From the NCBI RefSeq assembly GCF_017313225.1, contig NZ_JAFLNE010000007.1, positions 30,593-94,592 on the forward strand: a stretch of 64,000 bases of DNA. The letters run 5' to 3'. Positions 7,916-18,300 of this stretch are shown in pieces. Position 1 is the stretch's first letter; the number at the start of each line of letters is the position of its first letter. A model generated the notes under the pieces. The model was not told the origin of the DNA. It saw only the letters and a list, made by a program, of their open reading frames with translations, and did no database searches. Source of the stretch: Allomuricauda sp. CAU 1633. Its GTDB lineage: Bacteria > Bacteroidota > Bacteroidia > Flavobacteriales > Flavobacteriaceae. A program made the translations under genes and the position numbers.

Positions 7916-8819
7916 TGGCTATCTTTTGGGTCAACGTTACAAAATCTGCCACACTGAGCTGTTCTGGGCGCTGGTCAAAGATAGTATCTTCTTTTAGATT
8001 ATCGGAAAGGTTAAAGGTTTTAAGACTGTTGCGAAGGGTCTTTCTACGTTGATTGAACGCTGTTTTTACCACTTTAAAGAAAAGGCGCTCGTCACATGCC
8101 AAGTTGAGCTCTTTCTTTCGTGTGAGCCGCAAAACGCCTGAATCAACCTTTGGCGGAGGGTCAAATACCCCGGGAGGTACAGTAAATAAATATTCAGCAT
8201 CGTAATAGGCCTGAACCAATACAGAGAGGATACCATATGTTTTGCTGCCAGGACCTTCACAAATGCGTTTCGCCACTTCCTTTTGAAACATTCCTGAAAA
8301 TTCAGGCACCTGCCGCCTCATTTCAAGCATTTTAAAAACGATTTGGCTGGAAATATTATAGGGGAAGTTCCCGGTGATGGCAAATTGCTCGTCCCCGTAT
8401 AGTTCCTGTAAATCGAATTTGAGGAAATCAGCCTCAATGACATTGAGTCCATTATTTTTTTTGAAGATCCCCGTATGTTCCAAAGGAAAACTGTGGTTTA
8501 GGTACACAATGGATTCCTCATCCAGGTCCATGGCCACCAAATCAATGCCCCGCATCAACAGATATTTGGTGAGTACACCCATTCCCGGTCCAATTTCCAA
8601 GACATTGGTGTATCCGTTCAAGGAAAGGGTATCTGCTATTTTTTGTGCAATGGCCTCATCTTTGAGAAAGTGCTGCCCTAAGTGTTTCTTGGCTTTTACA
8701 GCACCATCTTCCTGTCCGTTTTCCGCTTTTCTGGCTTTGCCGTTACCCAGCTTTCTTTTGTTCTTTCTGGACACAGGGGTTTTTTTGCAAGTTACTTGGA
8801 ATTTTCGATATACACCCAT
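7902..8819 (-). CDS. rsmA: 16S rRNA (adenine1518/1519-N6)-dimethyltransferase
   Basis: RsmA/KsgA dimethylates two adenines near the 3' end of 16S rRNA during small-subunit maturation. Seen: [17 protein letters not shown]-binding [15 protein letters not shown] and catalytic [14 protein letters not shown]. From the ATG at 8819 the protein has 305 residues with a ~40-residue basic N-terminal extension, and overlaps the upstream GGCT gene by 28 bases. A GTG at 8774 would avoid the overlap and is a plausible alternative start. mgtE follows with a 14-base overlap. Confidence 0.93.
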   Translation of the reverse strand: MGVYRKFQVTCKKTPVSRKNKRKLGNGKARKAENGQEDGAVKAKKHLGQHFLKDEAIAQKIADTLSLNGYTNVLEIGPGMGVLTKYLLMRGIDLVAMDLDEESIVYLNHSFPLEHTGIFKKNNGLNVIEADFLKFDLQELYGDEQFAITGNFPYNISSQIVFKMLEMRRQVPEFSGMFQKEVAKRICEGPGSKTYGILSVLVQAYYDAEYLFTVPPGVFDPPPKVDSGVLRLTRKKELNLACDERLFFKVVKTAFNQRRKTLRNSLKTFNLSDNLKEDTIFDQRPEQLSVADFVTLTQKIANDPV

Positions 8820-9100
8820 GCCACGGTCCCGGATTCCAAATGGAATTTTTCCCGTTTGTAGGCACTGGTTTCATAGATATCGGCTTTTTTAAGGTCTGCT
8901 ATGGAAACTTTGTAGACCATGCCCTCAACCTTATCTTCTTCATTTTCGGTATGAAGCACCAAAGGGTATCGGCCATAGACGGCGTTTTCAAACCGTTTAA
9001 AGCCAGACAGAAAGTCCGGTTTTCCATCTAAAATACGCCCAAAAATATACTCCTGTACCTGAAGATCCTGTAGGGTGCCATAGGTAAAAAGGTATTCCAA
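8792..9100 (-). CDS. Gamma-glutamylcyclotransferase-like (AIG2) protein
   Basis: A 102-residue member of the GGCT/AIG2-like fold. Seen: the N-terminal substrate loop [11 protein letters not shown] (YGSL-like signature), a central EGMVYKVS strand and an [10 protein letters not shown] segment. Relatives open gamma-glutamyl peptides to 5-oxoproline; the true substrate here is unknown. The gene lies 4 bases after DUF4286 and overlaps the rsmA start, in what looks like one operon. Confidence 0.85.
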   Translation of the reverse strand: MEYLFTYGTLQDLQVQEYIFGRILDGKPDFLSGFKRFENAVYGRYPLVLHTENEEDKVEGMVYKVSIADLKKADIYETSAYKREKFHLESGTVAWVYIENSK

Positions 9101-9104
9101 TGGG

Positions 9105-9422
9105 CTAGGGTATTTGTTGATGGATGACTTCTAGTTCAGTTCTAAACGCCACAAACTTATTGGGAAACTTGTATTGGGCTTCTTCCCGTAACCGTTCGGC
9201 ATCAAACTCGTAATAGCATTCCAAAGTTTTGCGGTCTGGAGTGGTATACTGAATGGAATAGGTGATACCTCCCATTTCTTCTTCCACCAAAACCTTGACC
9301 ATTTTGGCATGGGAGAACCGTCCTGTTTTTAACATATCTGGAATATGTTTGTCCCGCATCCAAATAAGCCATTCATCATGAACACTTTCATCGATGTTGA
9401 TGGTAACGTTGTAAATCAGCAT
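9105..9422 (-). CDS. DUF4286 family protein
   Basis: A 105-residue protein starting MLIYNVTINIDESVHDEWL, with a ferredoxin-like dimeric alpha-beta barrel pattern and the family's WIRMRDKHIP-like segment (here WLIWMRDKHIPDMLKTG). Function is unknown. It is the first gene of a tight run DUF4286-GGCT-rsmA-mgtE. Confidence 0.85.
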   Translation of the reverse strand: MLIYNVTINIDESVHDEWLIWMRDKHIPDMLKTGRFSHAKMVKVLVEEEMGGITYSIQYTTPDRKTLECYYEFDAERLREEAQYKFPNKFVAFRTELEVIHQQIP

Positions 9423-9458
9423 TGCCCTTGAATTTCTTGGCTTAAATGTAGGGAAGAA

Positions 9459-11246
9459 TTAGTTAATGGCATCGCCCCGGAGCCTTCTAAAATTCTTTCG
9501 GGCTTGGGGAAAGTAATAACTATCCTGATAGTTGTAGATAATCTTCTCGTAATGGCTTTTGGCTTTTTCGGGCTCGTTCAAAATATTTCGGTAGAGTTCG
9601 CCCAGAGCAAAATGCGCATCATCGGCCAAAATTCCATCCGAATAGAATTCCACAATCTTTTTATAGTTGAACTCGGCACTTTCATAATCCTTTTGTGCTT
9701 CCAAAAGCTCTGCTTGTTTCAACAAGGCCTCATCCTCAATTTTTTCACCCTTATGATTTTGTAAGATGTCTTCCAAAACGGTTATGGCCTCCACATTTTT
9801 ATTTTGATAGGCCATCAAGTCAGCGCGGGCATATTTTCTCAACGCGGTTTGGGTAGAATCTTCCAAAGAGTTGTCTGAAATCAATAAACTCAATTGCATG
9901 GCATCATTGGCAATAAGCTGTGAGGTGGAACCCCGCAACACCTTCAACTGGGTAAGGGCCCAGTCAAAATCGCCTTTATAAAAACTGGTCTGCGCTACCT
10001 TAAAACGGGCATTTTGACCCAAAACATCATTTTTCAGACTTTTTTGCACTTGCGTAAAATTAATCAGTGCCTGATTGAATTGTTGATTGTAGACCAAAAT
10101 ATCACCCAAGGCCAATTTTACATAGGCCACGGCCATGCGGTTCATTGGGAGTTCCAAACTTTCCTTGAGCAAAGCAATAGCAGGTTCGGGACGCTCTCTC
10201 TTAAACGTAAGGAAATTGGCATAGGCAATCTGAAGTTGAAGCGTTCTGCTCTCATTTCCATACTCGGCCTCCAAATCCTGAAACTTTTTTTCAACTTCAT
10301 CCAATGTCTTTTCCGTTGGGTCCAACAACTCAATGTCAATAAGATGGAGTTGGGCATTGAGCTTGGTTCTAGGGTCATCAGCGTTGTCCACAATATAGTC
10401 AAAAATGGCAGTGGCATTTTCCAAATCATTTTCTTCCAAGGCAATCTGCCCCAAATTTTCCAAACGATCCATGGAATTATCTTCCGAGCGCTTAAAAATG
10501 GCCTTTTCCTGACTGAAGGCACTGTTGTACTGTTTCTGTTGAATAAAAAGCCAGCTCAACAGTTCATTCCAGAGAATATCTGGGTTTTTCTGTGCATTTT
10601 GGAGCAGCACTTTTCGCAGTAAAGCGTTATTGGAATCTGTTGGGTCTTCAGAAATAAAATCATCGATGTTGCGAAGTACGTTGGAGCGCGAGGTTCGTCC
10701 TTCCCATATCAGGTTTAGGTAGGATTGGTACATTTTTTCAATGTCGCCTTGTTCCCCATAAATTCGCGCCAACTGAAAATCATAATTCAGCTCGGGCTTT
10801 AAGGCCATGGCCTTGGAGTAGGCTTTTACGGCATAATCCAAGATGGCATATTTTTGAAATCGATAGCCGACACTGTACCCATAATTGGGATTTTCATCAA
10901 TCTTTTGAACGGCCCTTTCATAATATTCAGTAGCACGGTCGGCTTGGTTTTGAAGGGTATAATTATAGCCCAATTCAATAAAGAAAGTGGGAAATGCATA
11001 GGGGTCATCTACCTTTTCTAAAAGGAAACTCTCCGCATCCTCGTACCGTTCCAATTGTTGGTAGCATGCAACCAGACCCTCGGAATAATCGGTGCGCCTT
11101 GGATTTTGTTCCACCAATTTTGCGTAAAAGACCACCGCTTTTTCGTAATCCCCATCATTAAAGTACTGCTTGGCCAAAAAGTCTTCTTGGGCATTAGCGT
11201 AGGTCAGTAGGCAAAAGCACGATATGAGAAATAAAAAGTATCGCAA
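9459..11246 (-). CDS. Secreted/periplasmic tetratricopeptide-repeat protein
   Basis: A 595-residue protein with a clear signal peptide (MRYFLFLISCFCLLTYANAQ) followed by TPR units over most of its length, for example QYFNDGDYEKAVVFYAKLVE and SARKLYRNILNEPEKAKSHY-like repeats near the C-terminus. The in-frame start is TTG at 11246; the nearby ATG is out of frame and no later ATG keeps the signal peptide, so TTG is chosen. TPR proteins of this kind usually scaffold envelope complexes; partner unknown. serS lies upstream on the same strand, 77 bases away. Confidence 0.85.
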   Translation of the reverse strand: MRYFLFLISCFCLLTYANAQEDFLAKQYFNDGDYEKAVVFYAKLVEQNPRRTDYSEGLVACYQQLERYEDAESFLLEKVDDPYAFPTFFIELGYNYTLQNQADRATEYYERAVQKIDENPNYGYSVGYRFQKYAILDYAVKAYSKAMALKPELNYDFQLARIYGEQGDIEKMYQSYLNLIWEGRTSRSNVLRNIDDFISEDPTDSNNALLRKVLLQNAQKNPDILWNELLSWLFIQQKQYNSAFSQEKAIFKRSEDNSMDRLENLGQIALEENDLENATAIFDYIVDNADDPRTKLNAQLHLIDIELLDPTEKTLDEVEKKFQDLEAEYGNESRTLQLQIAYANFLTFKRERPEPAIALLKESLELPMNRMAVAYVKLALGDILVYNQQFNQALINFTQVQKSLKNDVLGQNARFKVAQTSFYKGDFDWALTQLKVLRGSTSQLIANDAMQLSLLISDNSLEDSTQTALRKYARADLMAYQNKNVEAITVLEDILQNHKGEKIEDEALLKQAELLEAQKDYESAEFNYKKIVEFYSDGILADDAHFALGELYRNILNEPEKAKSHYEKIIYNYQDSYYFPQARKNFRRLRGDAIN

Positions 11247-11323
11247 TAGCTCATTTTATTTCAAATATAACGTAGAAAAGCGGGGGATTCTGTTAAGCGA
11301 ATCCAAATAAATCGATGAAATCC

Positions 11324-12595
11324 CTAGTCAATAGTATCAAAACCGCAGTAGGGAACCAAAACCTCAGGGATTTTAATACTGTTATCGGTTTGATAGTTCT
11401 CCAAGATGCCGGCCAAAACTCGTGGTAATGCTAAAGAACTTCCATTTAACGTGTGCGCCAGCTGACTTTTTCCGTTTTCATCCTTAAAACGAAGCTTTAA
11501 TCGATTCGCTTGGAAGGTTTCAAAATTGGAAACAGAACTGATTTCCAACCATCTGTCTTGGGCCGTTGAAAATACCTCAAAATCATAGGTGAGGGCGGAG
11601 GTAAAGCCCAAATCGCCACCACAAAGCCGAAGGATTCGATACGGCAGTTTCAATTCCCGAAGGATATTTTTCACATGTTCCACCATCTCATCCAAAGCTT
11701 GGTAGGAATTGTTGGGATGCTCCAAGCGCACAATCTCCACTTTGTCAAATTGGTGCAGTCGGTTCAAACCACGAACATGGGCCCCATAGCTTCCGGCTTC
11801 CCTTCTAAAACAAGGTGTGTAGCCTGTGTATTTGATGGGAAAATCACTTTCGGCCAAAATATCATCGCGATGCAAGTTGGTCACCGGCACTTCCGCAGTG
11901 GGAATCAAATAAAGGTCATCTGCTTGCACATGATACATCTGGCCCTCTTTGTCAGGCAATTGTCCGGTTCCGTATCCAGATGCTTCATTGACCATGTGTG
12001 GCACCTGCATTTCAGTATAACCGGCTTCGGTGTTTTTGTCCAAGAAATAAGAAATCAATGCACGCTGTAAACGAGCGCCTTTTCCTTTGTAAACTGGAAA
12101 ACCCGCTCCGGTAATTTTTACACCGAGCTCAAAATCAATAATATCATATTTTTTGGCGAGTTCCCAGTGGGGTAATGCATTTTCGGTAAGAGTGGGCACA
12201 TCGCCTTCAAGAAAAACCTCTTCGTTGTCTTCCTCGCTGTTCCCAGCAGGTACAGATTCATGTGGAATGTTGGGAATGAGGTACAATTGCTCCTGCAGAG
12301 CTTCCGCAGTGGCATTTAAATCATCACCCAATTGCTTTGAAGTTTCTTTCAGTCCAGCCGTTTTCTCTTTTAGGGCGTTAGCTTCCTGTGCTTTTCCAGA
12401 TTTGAAGAGTATGCCAATTTCCTTGGAAAGTTTGTTGGATTCGGCCAAGGTGCTGTCCAATTCAGTTTGGATGGAACGTCTTTTTTCATCTAATTCGATA
12501 ACTTTTGACAGTATGGGTGCAGCATCGATATTGCGCTTTTTTAACGCTGCAATGATTTGTTCCTTGTTTTCCCTAATGGTCTGTAATTGAAGCAT
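11324..12595 (-). CDS. serS: Seryl-tRNA synthetase
   Basis: A 423-residue class II aminoacyl-tRNA synthetase that charges tRNA-Ser. Seen: the N-terminal coiled-coil arm (residues ~1-105, rich in Lys/Glu) that reads the tRNA long arm, motif 2 with FRREAGSYGAHVRGLNRLHQ, and motif 3 NGSSLALPRVLAGILENYQ. The ATG at 12595 (MLQLQTIRENKEQI) matches the family start. An in-frame extension to 12634 would include sequence of the divergent promoter region. Confidence 0.95.
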   Translation of the reverse strand: MLQLQTIRENKEQIIAALKKRNIDAAPILSKVIELDEKRRSIQTELDSTLAESNKLSKEIGILFKSGKAQEANALKEKTAGLKETSKQLGDDLNATAEALQEQLYLIPNIPHESVPAGNSEEDNEEVFLEGDVPTLTENALPHWELAKKYDIIDFELGVKITGAGFPVYKGKGARLQRALISYFLDKNTEAGYTEMQVPHMVNEASGYGTGQLPDKEGQMYHVQADDLYLIPTAEVPVTNLHRDDILAESDFPIKYTGYTPCFRREAGSYGAHVRGLNRLHQFDKVEIVRLEHPNNSYQALDEMVEHVKNILRELKLPYRILRLCGGDLGFTSALTYDFEVFSTAQDRWLEISSVSNFETFQANRLKLRFKDENGKSQLAHTLNGSSLALPRVLAGILENYQTDNSIKIPEVLVPYCGFDTID

Positions 12596-12657
12596 GGCCT
12601 TATTTTGAGCGGCAAATTTAGGGAATTTACCCATCTTACACTACAACGTAAACAATT

Positions 12658-12665
12658 ACCTTTGT
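12658..12665 (+). promoter_or_regulatory. Candidate -7 promoter element for the VOC gene
   Basis: TACCTTTG matches the Bacteroidota TAnnTTTG element, 23 bases before the ATG at 12689. A clear TTTG at -33 is not seen, so this is tentative. Confidence 0.35.
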
Positions 12666-12688
12666 ACTGTCTAACTAAATAATCCAAT

Positions 12689-13069
12689 ATGATTTTTGAG
12701 CACTTTGCGGTGAACGTGGCTGATGCACCTTCGGTTGTGGAATGGTATGTGTCCAATTTAGGACTAAAAGCACGCGTAGCCGAGAAAAAACCTCCTTTTG
12801 TAACCTTTTTGGAAGATAGTACCGGACGTGTGGTAATTGAGTTTTATCAGCGTGCGGACGTTAAAGCCATGGACTATTCCAATGTAAATCCGTTGAATTT
12901 TCATGTAGCTTTTGTATCTGAAGATGCGGAACAGGATAAAAAACGGTTGATGGACATGGGTGCCACTTTTGAGCTGGACGTGAAGTTGGATGACGGAAGC
13001 TTTATTGTAATGCTCCGAGATCCATGGGGATTACCTTTACAATTGTGCCAGCGAGCCAACCCTTTTTAG
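12689..13069 (+). CDS. VOC family protein
   Basis: A 126-residue single-domain vicinal-oxygen-chelate protein. Seen: MIFEHFAVNVADAPSVVEWY at the start, NFHVAFVSEDAEQDKKRL in the centre (second metal-ligand strand) and the closing MLRDPWGLPLQLCQR. Glyoxalase-like fold; substrate unknown. It is the only plus-strand gene in the 0.5-15 kb stretch and converges with the HTTM gene, overlapping it by 4 bases at the 3' ends. Confidence 0.85.
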   Translation: MIFEHFAVNVADAPSVVEWYVSNLGLKARVAEKKPPFVTFLEDSTGRVVIEFYQRADVKAMDYSNVNPLNFHVAFVSEDAEQDKKRLMDMGATFELDVKLDDGSFIVMLRDPWGLPLQLCQRANPF

Positions 13070-14403
13070 TCACTTGTTTTTGTGGAATCCGCTGATTGGC
13101 GGGGTAAAATCCAATCATTGTGGGCGAAGTGTTTCCAAGGAACACTGGCCAAGTCCACTTTTGGGTCTATAAATTCGTAATATTCTCCACTGTTCACTTT
13201 GACTTTGTTCGTGACAAAAACTTCAATATCCTCGCCTTTTTTGGCATAGTCCTTTTTTAAACGCTGGGCAAATTTCCAGGCAAAATCGGGATAGCAGGCC
13301 ACTCTTCTTCGTTGTTTTTTGGTGAGATAATCATCCAAATCAATAAAGTTGACCTTTTTCGTTTCCTTGTTCACGACACGGTAGCGGATGTTTCCGGAAC
13401 GACTTCTAAGCATCATCCGCCAGCTTAATCGGTGCCCTTCCTCGGTCCAAAGCACGTCATCCTTGAATGCATAATGACGTAGTGGAAGCACCAGTTGGAT
13501 GATGAAATAAATCCCCAAAACCCCAACGATGATGTTCCTGTTTTTAGGCACTGTTAGTACTTGGTCTATGACAACTTCTTTGGTTTTCAGAAATATACTT
13601 CTAATAGTTTGTGGCTCAAAAAAGAAGACGGTAAAGGCCAAGGAGAGGTAGGGAAATATTCCTATCCTAAACACGTAGCTGTTGAACAAATGAAAAAACA
13701 GAGCTGTGCCAAAGGCTATTTTCCGGGTAGGTTTCCAAAGTAGGGCGGGTACAATGAGCAAATCAAAGAAAATACCAAAAAAGGCAACGATTTTGTGCAC
13801 CCACTTTTGTTGTAGCAATTCACCTATGAGCGGGTAATCATCTTTGGACCGCATCAAAATTTCAATAATGCTAAAATCCAACCAATCCCCATATAATTTG
13901 GCCACGGATGCGTAGGTGTACACAATGAACAATTGTAAAATTATGGTCCACCGTACCCAATTGGGCATGGTGTGCGACCGTAAGTTGGGATTCAATTTGG
14001 CGTCTAGGGAGGCATCTCGACCTGCTGGCAAAAAAGCCATAATGAATGCAAGCAGCATCAATAAATAGTAGTGATTGTTGTATGATGTTTTCTGCATCAG
14101 GTACACCCCGGTCCACATAACGGCAAATGCAAAGGTGCTAAGCCGATATTTATAGCCAAGGGTTATCAAAATCCCAAGGGTGCCCATGATGGCAAAATAG
14201 ATATACATACCATTCCCCGGGAGCGGTTGAAGCCAGTCAAATCCTATAAAATTAAAAGTGAACTGGGGTTCAATCAAGGTTCTCCGGACCCATCCTGTGG
14301 CGATGGCTCCGTAACATTCGGCACTGACCAGAAGCCCGTAGAAAATTCGGAAAACAACGAGTTGGGCGTTGTCAATTTTCTTAAAAAGAAACTGATTCAG
14401 CAT
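13066..14403 (-). CDS. HTTM domain membrane protein (vitamin-K-dependent carboxylase-like)
   Basis: A 445-residue membrane protein with an HTTM (horizontally transferred transmembrane) domain. Several hydrophobic segments lie between residues ~15 and ~300, including the conserved NNHYYLLMLLAFIMAFLPAG. A soluble C-terminal region (~residues 310-445) follows. The family is homologous to vertebrate gamma-glutamyl carboxylase; in bacteria the substrate is mostly unknown. It abuts ribF directly (ribF stop at 14404-14406, HTTM ATG ending at 14403), so co-expression is likely. This pairing is common in Flavobacteriia in my recollection. Confidence 0.85.
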   Translation of the reverse strand: MLNQFLFKKIDNAQLVVFRIFYGLLVSAECYGAIATGWVRRTLIEPQFTFNFIGFDWLQPLPGNGMYIYFAIMGTLGILITLGYKYRLSTFAFAVMWTGVYLMQKTSYNNHYYLLMLLAFIMAFLPAGRDASLDAKLNPNLRSHTMPNWVRWTIILQLFIVYTYASVAKLYGDWLDFSIIEILMRSKDDYPLIGELLQQKWVHKIVAFFGIFFDLLIVPALLWKPTRKIAFGTALFFHLFNSYVFRIGIFPYLSLAFTVFFFEPQTIRSIFLKTKEVVIDQVLTVPKNRNIIVGVLGIYFIIQLVLPLRHYAFKDDVLWTEEGHRLSWRMMLRSRSGNIRYRVVNKETKKVNFIDLDDYLTKKQRRRVACYPDFAWKFAQRLKKDYAKKGEDIEVFVTNKVKVNSGEYYEFIDPKVDLASVPWKHFAHNDWILPRQSADSTKTSD

Positions 14404-15333
14404 CTATTTGGAGATTAGGTCCAGCGAAAAATTCTTGTCTTTTTTCAATTGCTCCCGCAGTTCTTCAACGGAGTTGAACTTGTGCTCATCGCGAATGCGG
14501 TGTAAGATCTCTACCTGTATTTTTTGCTCGTAGAGGTCGCCATCAAACTCAAAAAAATTGACCTCTATGCTTTTTTCGGTGCCGGCTACGGTTGGATTGA
14601 ACCCAATGTTCATCATTCCAAAATACTTCTTCCCTTTAAGCATGCTTTTAACCACATAGGCTCCATTTTTTGGAATAAGCTTATAATCTTCGGCAATGTG
14701 GAGGTTTGCTGTGGGAAAGCCAAACTGTTTGCCCAATCCCTTCCCTTTTTTAATGGTTCCGGTGAGCATATAGGCATAGCTCAAATAGCTGTTGGCCGTG
14801 ACCACATCCCCTTCCATAAGTGCATTTCTTATTTTGGTGGAACTTACGGAGACATCGTCAATTTCTTGTGCCGGGATTTCCTCCACTTCAAAATCCAAGG
14901 TGTCCCCAAAAGCGATCAGGTCTTGGATATTGGCATTTCGGTTACGTCCAAATCTGTGGTCGTAGCCAATAATGATTTTTTTGGCCTTTAGGCTGTTGAC
15001 CAATATATCTTGAACAAAGTCAGTTGCCGAAAGTCGCGAAAATGACTTGGTGAAGGGATGGATAACCAAATAATCCAATCCCAGACTTTCCATGATCTGG
15101 GTTTTTTCCTCAATGGTATTCAATAGTTTTATATCCGTATCTTTCTGCAATACCATCCTGGGGTGGGGGAAAAAAGTAAGTACCGTGGATTTTAATCCAG
15201 TGTTTTTGGCATTATTTGTGAGGCGTTCCAATATCTTACGATGTCCCAAATGAACACCATCAAAAGTACCGATGGTAATGACGGTTTGATTTGTAAGATG
15301 CTTAAAAAGAGAAATGTCTTGGATTGTTTCCAC
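14404..15333 (-). CDS. ribF: Bifunctional riboflavin kinase / FAD synthetase
   Basis: A 309-residue enzyme converting riboflavin to FMN and FAD. Seen: the N-terminal nucleotidyltransferase motif TIGTFDGVHLGHRKILERL, the GYDHRFGRNR segment, and the C-terminal flavokinase motif GTIKKGKGLGKQFGFPTANL. Usual length and domain order. It heads the ribF-HTTM pair and is divergent from the secreted protease gene, with 60 bases between the starts. Confidence 0.95.
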   Translation of the reverse strand: METIQDISLFKHLTNQTVITIGTFDGVHLGHRKILERLTNNAKNTGLKSTVLTFFPHPRMVLQKDTDIKLLNTIEEKTQIMESLGLDYLVIHPFTKSFSRLSATDFVQDILVNSLKAKKIIIGYDHRFGRNRNANIQDLIAFGDTLDFEVEEIPAQEIDDVSVSSTKIRNALMEGDVVTANSYLSYAYMLTGTIKKGKGLGKQFGFPTANLHIAEDYKLIPKNGAYVVKSMLKGKKYFGMMNIGFNPTVAGTEKSIEVNFFEFDGDLYEQKIQVEILHRIRDEHKFNSVEELREQLKKDKNFSLDLISK

Positions 15334-15393
15334 CTAAATCAAGAAATAAAAAAAGGCTTATTTTTGAAATTCGACTGATGCCTTGCGTACTGT

Positions 15394-18300
15394 ATGAAAG
15401 CTAAATTACATCTTGTTTTTTCAATAACCATACTTTTTAGCTGCTTTTGTACCTATGGGCAGCAAGCGTATTGGAAATCTGTTCCCAAACAATCCAACCT
15501 GAAGAGTGCATCAGTAAAGGACATGGGAAAGGCGCAAGCGCTTTTTTCATTGGATAAAAACCTTTTTTCAGAAAAGCTACAGGGATTTTCAGTTTCCAAA
15601 AATGGAAAACAGATTGTATACCTGCCCGACAGTGATGGGAATGTGGTTCCTTTCGCACTTAAAGAAACCCCTGTCCTTCACCCAGAATTAACTGCCAAGT
15701 ATCCTCAAATAAAGTCTTTCACAGGGGTGAGCTTGGATGGAAAACATAAAATAAAACTTAGTAGTTCCCATAAAGGTATTGAAAGTATGGTGGTTGACCT
15801 GAACAATCAAAAAATAGCCTTTTTGGAACCTATGTTGAATGATGACAATTCGTATGTATTGTACAACAAGGGAGAGCGTTCAGAGTTGGAGAACAGCTTT
15901 CTGTGCAAGACCGAAGTACTATTGCAGGATAAAACAATGTCAGGTGGAGGCACGGGCAAAACCCTTGTGCCCTTGGTGGATGATCAGCTGCTCAGAAAGT
16001 ACCGGATTGCAGTATCGGTTACTGGGGAGTATACGGAATACCATGGGGGTACAGTTGTGGATGCCCTAGCGGCCATCAATGCTACACTAACCCGCGTAAA
16101 TGAGGTTTTTGAAACGGATTTGGGTGTTACACTGGAGTTGATTCCCAATAATGATTTGGTCATTTTTGCCGACCCTGATACTGATCCCTATAACGGTGGT
16201 CTTAATTCCCAAGTGCAGAATACACTCACTTCAACCATTGGTGAAGCCAATTATGATGTGGGACATTTGTTCCACCGAGTGGATGATCCTGAGCAAAACA
16301 ACGGAAATGCTGGCTTTATTGGAGCTGTTTGTTCCGATAACCAAAAAGGAAGTGCATTCTCCGCCGCATTTGAACCGGAAGGCGATGTTTTTGATTTGGA
16401 TTATGTGGCCCACGAGTTGGGGCATCAATTTGGCGCAAACCACACGTGGTCCTTCGAATCTGAAGGAACTGGCGTGCAAGCAGAGCCTGCAAGTGGAAGT
16501 ACCATAATGGGCTATGCTGGAATTGTTCCCGGTAACAACGTAGCACCCAATGGGGATGATTACTTTCATTTTATCAGCATATTTCAAATATCGAATTACT
16601 TGCAATCTGTTGATTGTGCCCAAACTACCGTCCAGACCAATTCCCCCCCTGTATTAACACCCGTGGGAGATTATAATATTCCAAGAGGAACCGCATTTGT
16701 GTTGGAGGGCGTGGCAACGGACCCTGATGTTGGAGATGTGCTGACGTATACTTGGGAGCAAATTAATGATGGGGTGGTCACCACCAATACTTTTGGTTCC
16801 ACTAACCCCAGTGGAGCTAATTTTAGGTCACTGCCACCAAGTGTTGACCCAGCACGGTATTTTCCCAGATTAACTGAAGTGGTACAAGGAAACTTAACGC
16901 AAGAAGGCCCATTGGTAAACGATGCATGGGAAACCGTTTCCGATATTGAACGGACCTTAAGTTTTGCTTTCACGGTTCGAGACAATGCAGCTGGTGGAGG
17001 ACAAGTGGTTTCTGATGTGCTCGATGTAAATGTGTTTAAGGCGGCTGGTCCTTTTGTGGTAACATCGCAAGCTGCAAACGAAACCTATGTGGCAGGTTCC
17101 GCACAAGAGATTACTTGGGATGTGGCAAACACCAATAGTTCACCTATTGATGCACAAACTGTGGACATTTTTCTTTCATTGGATGGTGGAATGAGTTTTC
17201 CCATTGTTTTGGCGGATGACACCCTAAACGATGGTTCTGAGGAAATCCTTGTTCCAGGGGATATAACCAATTCGGCCCGAATTATGGTGAAGGCAAGTGA
17301 TAATGTGTTTTTTGCCATCAACGCCTCTGATTTTACAATTGAACAATCGGAAGTGGTTTTGAGCTTTCAAGAGTTGTCTTTTACGGTGTGCCAACCTAAC
17401 GATATAGTTGTTCCCTTTACGTATCAAACGTTTGGTGGGTTTAGTGAAATGTCAACTTTTTCCGCCGATGTGCCTGCGGGATTGTCAGCATCTTTTTTAC
17501 CAACGCAGGCCAGTACTGATGATACAGCGGTGGACCTGACGCTTTCCAATACCAATGCCGTTGCGGCGGGGGTGTATGATATTATGGTAACCTCTACTTC
17601 AGCGTCAGTCACTAAGAATGTAACGATATCCCTGACCATTGGAGATGGAACCTTTCCTGATGCAGTCTTGGAGTCACCTGCCAATATGCAAACGGGCATC
17701 ACTTTGAATCCTCAACTGAGTTGGGCGGCCAATCCTTTGTATTCAAGCTATGATATTGAAGTGGCCACAGATGTTGGGTTTACGGATATTATCTCATCCG
17801 CAACAGTGCCATTTGCATTTTATCAGGTAAACGGATTGGAGGAACAAACCGAATATTTTTGGAGGGTCCGTCCCAACAATGATTGTGGAACAGGAACTTT
17901 TGGTGCTCCTTTTAGTTTTACCACAATTCAGGTAGATTGTAAAAGTGTAGAGCCTAGAAATGGCCTTCCTTTGGAGATTTCTTCCATAGCAACACCAACG
18001 GTGACCAGCTCGATACATTTTTTTGAAGACCTTCCCATTTCGGATATCAATGTGAATCTAGAGGTTGATCATACGTTTTTGGAAGACTTGATTATTAATT
18101 TAATTTCACCAGCCGGGACTCGGGTTGCCCTTATCTCCAACACCTGTGGAGGGTTGAACAATATCAATGCCGTTTTTGATGATGATGGTGATCCTATTAT
18201 ATGCTCTGGTAACCCTGCAATCATGGGGACCGTTAGTCCACTAGGGTCGTTGGCATCATTTAATGGAGAGTCAATTTTGGGAGAATGGGTATTGGAAATC